Positions 1 through 6,475 of a stretch of DNA of 15,435 bases are shown here, in pieces (the first letter of the stretch is position 1; the number at the start of each line of letters is the position of its first letter). Source of the stretch: BTQM01 sp036985875. Its GTDB lineage: Bacteria; Patescibacteriota; Minisyncoccia; Phycocordibacterales; UBA1539. The DNA is taken from NCBI GenBank assembly GCA_036985875.1, contig BTQM01000016.1, positions 1 to 15,435 on the forward strand, in the 5' to 3' direction. Under the pieces are notes generated by a model. That model worked only from the letters and a program-made list of their open reading frames with translations. It made no database searches and was not told the DNA's origin. The position numbers and the translations under genes were made by a program.

Positions 1-23
1 GTAATTCAAGGTTAATAAAGAAA

Positions 24-48
24 AAAAGCCGGCAGGGTGCCGGCTTTT
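24..48. terminator. Bidirectional intrinsic terminator downstream of fadE
   Basis: A 7-bp GC-rich stem (GCCGGCA at 28-34 with TGCCGGC at 38-44) closes on a 3-nt loop. It is flanked by A's on the left and TTTT on the right, so it can end transcripts in both directions. It lies about 20 nt beyond the fadE stop codon and probably ends that minus-strand transcript. Confidence 0.8.
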
Positions 49-65
49 GAAACTTAGAGCATATT

Positions 66-2306
66 CTAGTTGAGATCTTCAAAATCATCAACTGTTATAA
101 CATCAAGACGCGCTTTATGCGCTTGAGTTACACTGTGCGCTTCCGCTGAATTGCGGAGAACACCTTTTGCGATCGCGGTCTCAAAATCCATCTCGTGTTT
201 TATCCGTCCCTTTCTCGCGGCATCACGTAGACTTTTCTCAATTGATGCGACGGCACACACTTTTTCCAGTGCATCTTCGAGCCGTCCCAACGGCTCCCCT
301 ACGTCTCTAGGGATATAAATTCCCCTTGTGAGGCGGTCTCTCGTCTCAGAAGGCGCAAGAAGAATGCGCGCAACCTCATGCCCCAGTTTGTCAGAGGGCT
401 GTTTGCAGCGTTTTCCTAGCGGAAAAACCAAGAGCCGCAAAAGCCATGCAATGGGCCTTGCTGGAAGGTTGCGCAATACGCCGTCAATACTTTCCTGAAT
501 GGCGTAGAGCAGATCTTCGCATGCCCACTTAGCGAGCACTCTGTCTCCCTCGGGCTCTGCATCATTCCAAAAATGCTTGAGTACCGAGGATGCGAGGTAA
601 AGATTGCCGAGCGCATCCGCAAGGCGACCGGAGATCTTCTCCTTTCGCTTAAGCGAGCCTCCGAGCGTAAGCAGTGCGACATCCGACACAAGAGCAAAGG
701 TGGCGCTCATGCAGGTGAGTTTTCGATAGTACGGTTTAAGCTTCAGGCGAACACCTCGCTCCACGGGGGTACTAAATCGCGCACCGGTAATACCGTACCA
801 GAATGCCCGTACGGCATTTGCGAGCAGATATCTGATGTGTCCGAATAGAGCACGATCAAAATCTTTCACCGCATGTTTCTTATCGGGATTATGCGCTGCT
901 GCTATCTCGTCTAGAATAAACGGGTGGCATCTGATTGCCCCTTGACCGAAAATGATCAGGCTTCGCGTAAGGATATTTGCTCCCTCAACTGTGATGCTTA
1001 TTGGAAGTGCATGATATGCATGCGCAAGAGGGTTTCGTGGACCCATGGAGATGGCAGATCCACCTTGTATGTCCATAGCGTCATTGACGATTTTACGCAT
1101 ACGTTCCGTAAGATTATACTTCACGATCGCTGACACGACTGAAGGTCTCTCCCCCTCGTCAATTGCGGAGGTGGTGAGGCATCGCGCTGCGTCCATCATG
1201 TAGGTATAGCCGGCAATCCTTGCGAGCGCTTCTTCAACGCCTTCAAAATAGCCGATAGGCATCCCAAATTGCTTGCGTATTCTTGCGTATGCGCCGGTTG
1301 AGCGCGATACAAACTTTGCCGCCCCCGTACTCATTGCGGGGAGGGAGATGCCGCGCCCTTGGGAGAGACTCTCCATGAGCATCCGCCATCCGTTTCCCGC
1401 TTGCTCCTTGCCGCCGATGATCCAGTCGATTGGAATAAACACATCTCTACCCGTGGTTGGACCGTTCTGGAACGCAAGGCCCAACGGGTTGTGCCTTCTG
1501 CCGATCTCAATACCGGGTGTGTCGGTAGGAATAAGAGCGCAAGTAATGCCGAGTCCTTCTTTTTCTCCCAATAGGTGCTCTGGATCGTAGAGCTTGAAGG
1601 CAAGACCCAATATTGTTGCAACCGGTCCCAGCGTAATATAGCGCTTTTCCCAGTTGAGACGAATACCTAACACGTCCTCTTTTCCCTCAAATACTCCATT
1701 GCACACGATACCACGGTCGGGTATCGAGGCCGCATCGCTTCCTGCCTCGGGAGCAGTCAGAGCAAAACACGGCGTTTCTCTTCCGTTTGCAAGTCGCGGG
1801 AGATAATACTTTTTCTGGCTCTCTGTTCCGTAGTGGAGCAGAAGCTCGGCTGGACCGAGTGAATTTGGTACCATGACGGTAATCGCGGCACTGACGCTTT
1901 TTGCGGCGATCTTCGTAACCACTTCTGAGTGGGCGCGTGCCGAGAAGTCTAAACCGCCATATTCTTTCGGAATTACCATCCCGAAGAAGCCGTTTTGTCG
2001 TATAAAATCCCATATTGCCTGCGGGAGATCCTTCCGTTTTTCAATTTCCCAACTATTAAGCATCCCGCAAAGTTTTTCTACGGGACCGTCCAGAAAATCC
2101 TTTTCTTCTTCAGTGAGTTCTTTATTAGGAATATCGTGGAGTTTCTTCCAATCCGGACGACCTCGGAAAAGGTCTGTCTCCCACCACACTGTTCCCGCGT
2201 CAAGCGCTTCTTGTTCTGTCTGTGAAATGGGGGGTAGGAGCTTTCGGAAGATACGAAGGAGCGGTGCACTGATCAATTTCTGTCTTACTTTAGCTAAAGG
2301 CTTCAT
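66..2306 (-). CDS. fadE: FadE-type acyl-CoA dehydrogenase without the N-terminal membrane anchor
   Basis: Predicted FAD-dependent dehydrogenase that makes trans-2-enoyl-CoA from acyl-CoA, the first step of beta-oxidation. The 746-residue product is recognisably the long FadE form. It has a WWETDLF block near 41-47, an N-terminal acyl-CoA dehydrogenase domain at about 85-200, the ALTAPEAGSD flavin/substrate loop at 182-191, GITCALIP at 253-260, and the TVEGANILTRS segment whose E441 fits the catalytic base. A FadE-specific C-terminal extension follows. E. coli FadE (about 814 aa, from memory) starts with hydrophobic membrane segments; this protein begins just after them, at the part matching the conserved ISAP...FRK...PP block. 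I chose the ATG at 2306 because AAAGGAGG sits 5 nt upstream; the longer open frame to 2387 has no comparable site and adds no membrane helix. A terminator separates it from rocD, so it may have its own promoter, which I could not identify. The closeness to proteobacterial FadE suggests horizontal transfer (inference). Confidence 0.93.
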   Translation of the reverse strand: MKPLAKVRQKLISAPLLRIFRKLLPPISQTEQEALDAGTVWWETDLFRGRPDWKKLHDIPNKELTEEEKDFLDGPVEKLCGMLNSWEIEKRKDLPQAIWDFIRQNGFFGMVIPKEYGGLDFSARAHSEVVTKIAAKSVSAAITVMVPNSLGPAELLLHYGTESQKKYYLPRLANGRETPCFALTAPEAGSDAASIPDRGIVCNGVFEGKEDVLGIRLNWEKRYITLGPVATILGLAFKLYDPEHLLGEKEGLGITCALIPTDTPGIEIGRRHNPLGLAFQNGPTTGRDVFIPIDWIIGGKEQAGNGWRMLMESLSQGRGISLPAMSTGAAKFVSRSTGAYARIRKQFGMPIGYFEGVEEALARIAGYTYMMDAARCLTTSAIDEGERPSVVSAIVKYNLTERMRKIVNDAMDIQGGSAISMGPRNPLAHAYHALPISITVEGANILTRSLIIFGQGAIRCHPFILDEIAAAHNPDKKHAVKDFDRALFGHIRYLLANAVRAFWYGITGARFSTPVERGVRLKLKPYYRKLTCMSATFALVSDVALLTLGGSLKRKEKISGRLADALGNLYLASSVLKHFWNDAEPEGDRVLAKWACEDLLYAIQESIDGVLRNLPARPIAWLLRLLVFPLGKRCKQPSDKLGHEVARILLAPSETRDRLTRGIYIPRDVGEPLGRLEDALEKVCAVASIEKSLRDAARKGRIKHEMDFETAIAKGVLRNSAEAHSVTQAHKARLDVITVDDFEDLN

Positions 2307-2389
2307 TTTTGCCTCCTTTTTCAAACAACTTTTACTGCCCACAGTATATTCCTGAAACATTAAAAAGCAAGGAGTGTGTCCATGCAATG

Positions 2390-2425
2390 AAAAAGCCGCT
2401 ACCTCATGAATAGATGGTAGCGGCT
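2390..2425 (-). terminator. Intrinsic terminator downstream of rocD
   Basis: A perfect 10-bp stem (AGCCGCTACC at 2394-2403 with GGTAGCGGCT at 2416-2425) has a 12-nt loop. On the minus strand it is followed by about five T's. It lies just beyond the rocD stop and upstream of fadE, so it ends the arginine/ornithine operon. Confidence 0.88.
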
Positions 2426-2447
2426 CGTGCGCTTTGCGCGTATTGAG

Positions 2448-3677
2448 TTAGCCGGAGCATGTAAAGACCTTTTCTATTTTTTCTAGACCTTGCTCCAATT
2501 CCTCTTCACTAATGGTAAGTGCTGGGGAAAAACGAAGTACATACTTCCGTGTTTCTTTTGTGAGAAGCCCCTCTTCAAGGAGTTTACCACAAAGCTCATG
2601 GGCCGTTGGGCCATTATGTCTGACCTCAACGCCGATAAGCAGACCTCTCCCGCGCACTTCTTTAATACCGCCAGTTTTCTCTGCAATGTCACACAGTCTT
2701 TTTCTGAAATATATACCGAGACGCATAGAACGTTCTTCAACGTGTTCATCTCGCATTACTCTCAGTGCGGCGCGTGCCACGCGGCATGCAAACGGGTTGC
2801 CCCCAAATGTACTGCCGTGATCACCAGGCTCCATGACATTCATGATATGGCTTGGTCCTGCCACAGCAGAGATAGGAAATCCGCCACCGAGCGCTTTCCC
2901 CAAGATGTAGAGATCTGGGCGCACATTCTCATGATCACAGGCGAACATTGTTCCAGTTCTTCCGAAGCCGGTTTGTACTTCATCTGCGATGAACAGCACC
3001 TTGAGTTTAGTGCAAATTCCTCGTACATCCGCAAGGTAGCCCTCTGGCGGAACAATGATACCTCCTTCAGCTTGTATCGGCTCTACGATAAAGGCTACTG
3101 TGTTTTCATTTATTGCTTCCTGTAGTGCCGATGCGTCACCGAAGGGAATGATCTTGATTCCCGGAAGTGGCGGACCAAACAGGTCGTAATATTGCGGTAT
3201 CGTTGATGCGCTGATAACCGCCAGTGTTCTTCCGTGGAAATTATTTGCGCAAAAGATGATCTCGGCCTTGTTTTTCTCGATGCCTTTTTTTGTATATCCC
3301 CATTTCCGGGCAATCTTCATTGCAGTTTCAACACCCTCCGCTCCGGAATTCATGGGAAGCACCATTCTCATGCCGCAGAATTCAGCAAGTTCCTTCACAA
3401 AAAGAATAAGTTCCTCCTCCAGAAATGAGCGTGAAAGCGCGGTAAGTCCTGTCTGGAGCTGCTCACGTGCGGCTTCCATGATAACATGATGCCCGCACCC
3501 TAAATTAAGCGCCGAATAGCAGGACATGAAGTCAAGATACTCTTTTCCTTCCGTGTTATAAATTTTGCAACCACGTCCACTGCGGAAGACCACATTGTCA
3601 GGATGCGCATAATTGTGCGCAAGATGTTTTCTGGCGAGCATTGTAAGCTCTTCTGCGTTATAACTTTTTTCTTTCAC
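2448..3677 (-). CDS. rocD: Ornithine aminotransferase (class III, PLP-dependent)
   Basis: Predicted to convert L-ornithine and 2-oxoglutarate to glutamate-5-semialdehyde and glutamate in the cytosol. The 409-residue product has class III landmarks: SGAEGVETA (111-119, PLP phosphate loop), FHGRTL (147-152), LFIADEVQTGFGRTG (228-242, D232 to the pyridine nitrogen), K261 in GKALGGG (Schiff-base lysine) and STFGGNP (289-295). YSALN at 54-58 matches the YSAVN block of ornithine aminotransferases, whose tyrosine contacts ornithine. This favours ornithine over acetylornithine or 4-aminobutyrate. I chose the GTG at 3677 because AAAGGAGGT lies 7 nt upstream. An ATG at 3716 overlaps the stop of the preceding gene as ATGA but has only a poor SD, so a 422-aa coupled product remains possible. 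It forms an operon with the arginine-dihydrolase-like gene, 35 nt away. Confidence 0.92.
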   Translation of the reverse strand: MKEKSYNAEELTMLARKHLAHNYAHPDNVVFRSGRGCKIYNTEGKEYLDFMSCYSALNLGCGHHVIMEAAREQLQTGLTALSRSFLEEELILFVKELAEFCGMRMVLPMNSGAEGVETAMKIARKWGYTKKGIEKNKAEIIFCANNFHGRTLAVISASTIPQYYDLFGPPLPGIKIIPFGDASALQEAINENTVAFIVEPIQAEGGIIVPPEGYLADVRGICTKLKVLFIADEVQTGFGRTGTMFACDHENVRPDLYILGKALGGGFPISAVAGPSHIMNVMEPGDHGSTFGGNPFACRVARAALRVMRDEHVEERSMRLGIYFRKRLCDIAEKTGGIKEVRGRGLLIGVEVRHNGPTAHELCGKLLEEGLLTKETRKYVLRFSPALTISEEELEQGLEKIEKVFTCSG

Positions 3678-3712
3678 GATCTGTACCTCCTTTCTTTCAT
3701 TGATCTGTGACT

Positions 3713-4582
3713 TCATTTCTTTTCGGGAAGGAAAAGGGTAAGGCAGCGCACCGAGCCGCCGTTTTTCAAAAACTCACTTGTATTCACCTCTGCGACCCTG
3801 ATGCCATGTTTCTGCAGTCGGGTCTTGAGTTCAACGCTTGTTCGATTCGCAATAAGCAGCGTTTCGCCGCACTCCTCTACTGCAACTCCGTTGCATACCA
3901 GATTTTCCGCGTCCTTTTCGCTTACGCTGATCATGTGGAGGCCCAATGCGTCGAGAATCCCCAGCCCCTTCTCATCAAAGGCGCCCGGATAATACAAAAG
4001 CATATTGGGCGGTATGAAAAGACACGCCGTATCAAGGTGGTAGAATTTTTTGTTTACCAGCCGGATCGGTATTAGCCGGTCTTCTGGAAGGTCGTGGATC
4101 TCGCGAAGTATTTTCGCGGCCGCATAATTGGTTCTTCCTTGTCCGTAGCCCATAAGCACGACATCGTGTTTCCTGTCTCCACCGGCACCAACGACAACAA
4201 TGTCGCCCTGCCCTTCAAAAGATACATCGGAGCGCGGAAAGGAGATAACTTTTATGCCTCCCAGTCGGCTACGATATTTACGGAACCACTCCCCATAGCA
4301 TGGGATTTCCGGCCCCCTTGCGCGTGCAACTTTTCCCTTGAAGCTAGACAGAATGATCTTGCCTTGGTAGTACCAGCCGGCGTTGGCGGTAAAACACATA
4401 TCCTGACATCCTTTCTCCGGTTGAATGAACCAGATTTGAATATCCGCATTCGCGTATGTTTTTACCACGTGATGCCACTGTTTTTGCGCTACTTCAAGAT
4501 CGGGCTGATATTTTTTATCCATCCATGCATTGATCGTACGGTCAATGCAAATAAAGCGTGGCAGGCACATCAATACGTTCAT
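3713..4582 (-). CDS. Arginine-dihydrolase / DDAH-like guanidine-group hydrolase
   Basis: A 289-residue member of the amidinotransferase/dimethylarginine dimethylaminohydrolase fold, which attacks guanidino or ureido carbons through a cysteine thiolate. Visible signature segments are DMCFTANAG (61-69), FEGQGD (122-127, acidic E123 and D127), YHLDTA with H182 as the expected catalytic histidine, CNG (230-232) and GGSVRCLTL with C280 as the expected nucleophile. The FTANAG and RCLTL blocks resemble the arginine dihydrolase domain of cyanobacterial ArgZ/AgrE and the citrulline/arginine hydrolases often found beside rocD. The rocD gene directly downstream supports ornithine as product, but arginine, citrulline or a methylated arginine could each be the substrate. 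Start ATG at 4582 has GAGGAAG 6 nt upstream; an in-frame TTG at 4627 is less likely. The fold is confident, the exact substrate is not. Confidence 0.88.
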   Translation of the reverse strand: MNVLMCLPRFICIDRTINAWMDKKYQPDLEVAQKQWHHVVKTYANADIQIWFIQPEKGCQDMCFTANAGWYYQGKIILSSFKGKVARARGPEIPCYGEWFRKYRSRLGGIKVISFPRSDVSFEGQGDIVVVGAGGDRKHDVVLMGYGQGRTNYAAAKILREIHDLPEDRLIPIRLVNKKFYHLDTACLFIPPNMLLYYPGAFDEKGLGILDALGLHMISVSEKDAENLVCNGVAVEECGETLLIANRTSVELKTRLQKHGIRVAEVNTSEFLKNGGSVRCLTLFLPEKK

Positions 4583-4598
4583 AACGCACTCTTCCTCG

Positions 4599-4627
4599 TT
4601 TATGTTGGAAGAATCTTTGTTTGTCAA
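4599..4627 (-). promoter_or_regulatory. Candidate promoter of the arginine/ornithine operon
   Basis: On the minus strand TTGACA (4622-4627) is separated by 17 nt from CATAAA (4599-4604). The -35 is perfect and the -10 is weak. The predicted start, about 4592, falls close to or inside the SD of the first gene, which counts against it, so another promoter farther upstream is possible. Confidence 0.35.
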
Positions 4628-4719
4628 AGTCCCTCTTTGTCTCTTGTGCTAAATTAACACAGAGGAGATAAGTTGGCAATCTGTCGCCATTCCCATGCAT
4701 CTATTAAGCACCTTGTTTC

Positions 4720-4757
4720 AAACACGAAACCGCCCTCAGATGGGCGGTTTCGTGTTT
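4720..4757 (-). terminator. Strong hairpin downstream of tRNA-Leu
   Basis: A perfect 16-bp stem (4720-4735 with 4742-4757, GGGCGGTTTCGTGTTT) has a 6-nt loop. It lies 8 nt beyond the tRNA-Leu 3' end. The T tract is short on the minus strand (TTT) and a little longer on the plus strand, so it may also stop plus-strand read-through. Confidence 0.78.
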
Positions 4758-4765
4758 CAATTTTG

Positions 4766-4847
4766 TGCCGCGGGAGAGAATCGAACTCTCACTCCCGAAG
4801 GAACACGATTTTGAGTCGTGCGCGTCTACCAATTCCGCCACCGCGGC
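4766..4847 (-). tRNA. tRNA-Leu (anticodon CAA)
   Basis: An 82-nt type II tRNA on the minus strand. The acceptor stem GCCGCGG pairs with CCGCGGC, discriminator A. The anticodon arm CACGA/TCGTG encloses loop CTCAAAA, giving anticodon CAA (reads UUG). A long variable arm (TTCCTTCGGGAG region) and a GTTCGATTC T-loop follow. The discriminator is followed by CA rather than CCA, so the CCA tail must be added after transcription. Confidence 0.96.
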
Positions 4848-4884
4848 TACTTATCTCAGAACATTATTGTTTCTTGCAAATCAC

Positions 4885-4913
4885 ATTGTAATTGAAAGCG
4901 TCCTAAAAATCAA
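4885..4913 (-). promoter_or_regulatory. Promoter of tRNA-Leu
   Basis: On the minus strand TTGATT (4908-4913) lies 17 nt from TACAAT (4885-4890). The predicted start is near 4878, about 30 nt ahead of the mature tRNA 5' end. It is back to back with the ddl promoter; the two -35 boxes are only 3 nt apart. Confidence 0.65.
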
Positions 4914-4916
4914 TTT

Positions 4917-4945
4917 TAGACATGCTCTATGGTTTGAGATATAAT
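4917..4945 (+). promoter_or_regulatory. Promoter of ddl, giving a leaderless mRNA
   Basis: TAGACA (4917-4922) is separated by exactly 17 nt from a perfect TATAAT (4940-4945). Only six bases separate the -10 box from the ddl ATG at 4952, so the expected start of transcription falls on or next to the start codon. Confidence 0.8.
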
Positions 4946-4951
4946 GAACGC

Positions 4952-5920
4952 ATGTCAAAAACACGAGTTGGTGTATTGCGTGGAGGAGTTGGGAGCGAGT
5001 ACGAAGTTTCCCTTAAAACCGGCGGGAATGTTCTCAAGCATATCCCTCGCGATACATATAAGGTGCTTGATCTGCTTATCACAAAAAATGGAGAGTGGCA
5101 CATTGACGGCTTTCCCGTGACACCTGAAAAGCTTTCAAGGAATGTTGATGTGGTGTTCAATGCGCTCCACGGCGAGTTTGGCGAGGACGGAAAAGTACAG
5201 AATATGCTTGAACGATCCTCCATTTCCTATACCGGCGCCGCCCCTTTCGCGTCGGCGATGGCGATGAATAAATTTTTTGCGAAAAAACTTTTTCTTGCGA
5301 AAGGACTTAAAACTCCTTATAGCATGGTAGTGCGGTCGGATGACTCTATTGCTGACGTAGCGCTCAAGATTTTTAAAACAGTACCCGCACCCTATATCGT
5401 CAAGCCGCTTGCGGGCGGATCGTCTATCGGTGTTTCCCTCGTACGGGATTTCAGCGGCTTGATCGCCGCGATCGAGCACGCGAGTGCGTATTATCCATCT
5501 GTGCTTGTGGAAGAATACATTGAAGGAAGAGAAGTAACATGCGGGGTAATTGAGAGTTCTGACGGCAAAGGGCCGTATGCGATCCATCCATTGGAAATTA
5601 TCATTTCAGAGCGGGCGGACTTCTTTGATTACCGCAATAAATACAACGGAGAGACGCAAGAGATATGTCCCGCAAATCTTCTACGAGAGACTACGGAAAC
5701 AATACGCGCGCTTGCGGTATCCGCGCACAAAGCTCTTGGTTTGCGCCACTATTCAAGAGCCGACTTTATTCTTTCAAAGAGGGGGGTGTTTCTTCTGGAG
5801 GTCAACAGCCTGCCGGGACTTACGGAAGAGTCGCTGTTTCCCAAGGCGTTTTCTGCCGGAGGGCTCCCATTTTCCGACTTTCTTGACCGCATGCTTGCTC
5901 TTGCACTTGTAGGAGAATAG
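4952..5920 (+). CDS. ddl: D-alanine--D-alanine ligase
   Basis: A 322-residue ATP-grasp ligase that joins two D-alanines for peptidoglycan precursors. The sequence shows the N-terminal GGVGSEYEVSL block (about 11-21), HGEFGEDGKVQ (about 71-81), YTGA, the ATP-binding VKPLAGGSSIGV segment, LVEEYIEGREVT, and the C-terminal LEVNSLPGLTEESLFP that holds Mg- and substrate-binding residues. Length is normal for the family. The open frame extends to 4922, but the -10 box lies inside that extension, so the ATG at 4952 is the start. No SD is present and the promoter predicts a leaderless transcript. A hairpin (AGGAGAATA at 5911-5919 with TATTCTCCT at 5928-5936) straddles the stop codon and runs into the repeat downstream. 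Confidence 0.95.
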   Translation: MSKTRVGVLRGGVGSEYEVSLKTGGNVLKHIPRDTYKVLDLLITKNGEWHIDGFPVTPEKLSRNVDVVFNALHGEFGEDGKVQNMLERSSISYTGAAPFASAMAMNKFFAKKLFLAKGLKTPYSMVVRSDDSIADVALKIFKTVPAPYIVKPLAGGSSIGVSLVRDFSGLIAAIEHASAYYPSVLVEEYIEGREVTCGVIESSDGKGPYAIHPLEIIISERADFFDYRNKYNGETQEICPANLLRETTETIRALAVSAHKALGLRHYSRADFILSKRGVFLLEVNSLPGLTEESLFPKAFSAGGLPFSDFLDRMLALALVGE

Positions 5921-5935
5921 GGTAGAATATTCTCC

Positions 5936-6059
5936 TAGGACTTACACCGTCGGCGCATTTCTTCGTTACACTTTACTAAATGTCGCTCACTGTAATGCTT
6001 TACAGCTTACTACATTTAGTTCGTGCGCCGGCAACTGCATCCAACCGTGTAAGTCCTAA
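5936..6059 (+). repeat. Folded 124-bp repeat, copy 1 (nested inverted stems)
   Basis: This element is repeated in the same orientation at 7544-7668; the copies are about four-fifths identical by eye. It is built of four nested stems: TAGGACTTACAC (5936-5947) with 6047-6058, CGGCGCA (5951-5957) with 6024-6030, ACTAAATGT (5975-5983) with 6012-6020, and CTGTAA (5990-5995) with TTACAG (6000-6005) around a TGCT loop. It has no credible reading frame. It fills the gap between ddl and tRNA-Ala. It could be a MITE-like or REP-like mobile repeat or a structured RNA. Confidence 0.88.
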
Positions 6060-6070
6060 TTATATCGAAT

Positions 6071-6144
6071 GGGCCCGTAGCTCAGTTGGCTAGAGCACCT
6101 GTTTTGCACTCAGGAGGTCGCAGGTTCGATTCCTGTCGGGTCCA
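6071..6144 (+). tRNA. tRNA-Ala (anticodon TGC)
   Basis: A 74-nt tRNA with acceptor GGGCCCG pairing CGGGTCC. The third pair is G3.U70, the classic alanine identity element. The D arm (AGCTC...GAGC), anticodon loop TTTGCAC (anticodon TGC) and T arm GCAGG/TTCGATT/CCTGT are clear. Position 31/39 at the base of the anticodon loop is a T-T mismatch where a pair is usual. The discriminator A is followed by CA, so CCA is not encoded. No convincing promoter lies in the 12 nt between it and the repeat, so it may be read through from ddl. Confidence 0.96.
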
Positions 6145-6151
6145 CAACGTC

Positions 6152-6181
6152 AAAATCCGATACCTATTGGTATCGGATTTT
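6152..6181 (+). terminator. Intrinsic terminator after tRNA-Ala
   Basis: A perfect 13-bp stem AAAATCCGATACC (6152-6164) with GGTATCGGATTTT (6169-6181) closes on a TATT loop, 8 nt beyond the tRNA end. The final TTTT acts as a short U tract. Confidence 0.8.
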
Positions 6182-6196
6182 GTGCGTTATTGGTAT

Positions 6197-6328
6197 CCCG
6201 ACAGGAATCGAACAGGAAAGGGGTCGGGGAAACGCCTGTTTCCCCGTGGAGGAAGGCAGGGCGAAGCCCGTCGGAAAACCGTGGGTTTTCGAGGAGTGAG
6301 ATAGCGAAGCGTCCTGTCGGGTCCACAA
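6197..6328 (+). repeat. tRNA-Ala-derived structured element
   Basis: The left edge (6197-6213) is an inverted copy of 17 nt of the tRNA-Ala T arm and acceptor (6124-6140). The right edge (6312-6328) is a direct copy of 17 nt running from the T arm past the tRNA 3' end (6131-6147). The two edges pair as CCCGACAGGA with TCCTGTCGGG. Inside are three small hairpins: GGGGAAAC/GTTTCCCC, GGGC-GAA-GCCC and GAAAACC/GGTTTTC. Open frames here show no family features. It may be an integration footprint, a mobile repeat, or a tRNA-templated palindromic repeat. Confidence 0.75.
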
Positions 6329-6414
6329 ATTACGACAAAACAGAAGCGTCCAAACTATTAAAGCCGAGTGTTTAATGTGTTTAATCCTTGGGGGGTGTAT
6401 ATGATTGAAAGGAA

Positions 6415-6448
6415 CAAAACCGGCAACCTTTTTTGGTTGCCGGTTTTG
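6415..6448. terminator. Bidirectional terminator downstream of metK
   Basis: A perfect 14-bp stem CAAAACCGGCAACC (6415-6428) with GGTTGCCGGTTTTG (6435-6448) has a six-T loop. It lies about 27 nt beyond the metK stop on the minus strand. T-rich sequence follows on the plus strand and a shorter TTTTG tail on the minus strand. Confidence 0.85.
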
Positions 6449-6475
6449 TTTTTGTGAGAAGTATTAGGGCACCGA

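Noticed and set aside
1873..2355. 160-aa plus-strand open frame antisense to fadE
   Set aside because: It is the shadow of a clear FadE coding sequence, has no SD, and its protein shows no domain-like pattern.
2490..3125. 211-aa plus-strand open frame antisense to rocD
   Set aside because: It overlaps the PLP-lysine and other conserved RocD segments on the opposite strand and has no credible start signal.
6190..6375. 61-aa and 72-aa plus-strand open frames after tRNA-Ala
   Set aside because: They run across the tRNA, its terminator and the hairpin-rich repeat, so they are non-coding structure read as protein.
6401..6457. 18-codon open frame with a G-rich upstream stretch
   Set aside because: It consists of the metK terminator hairpin itself; a chance frame is the simpler explanation.
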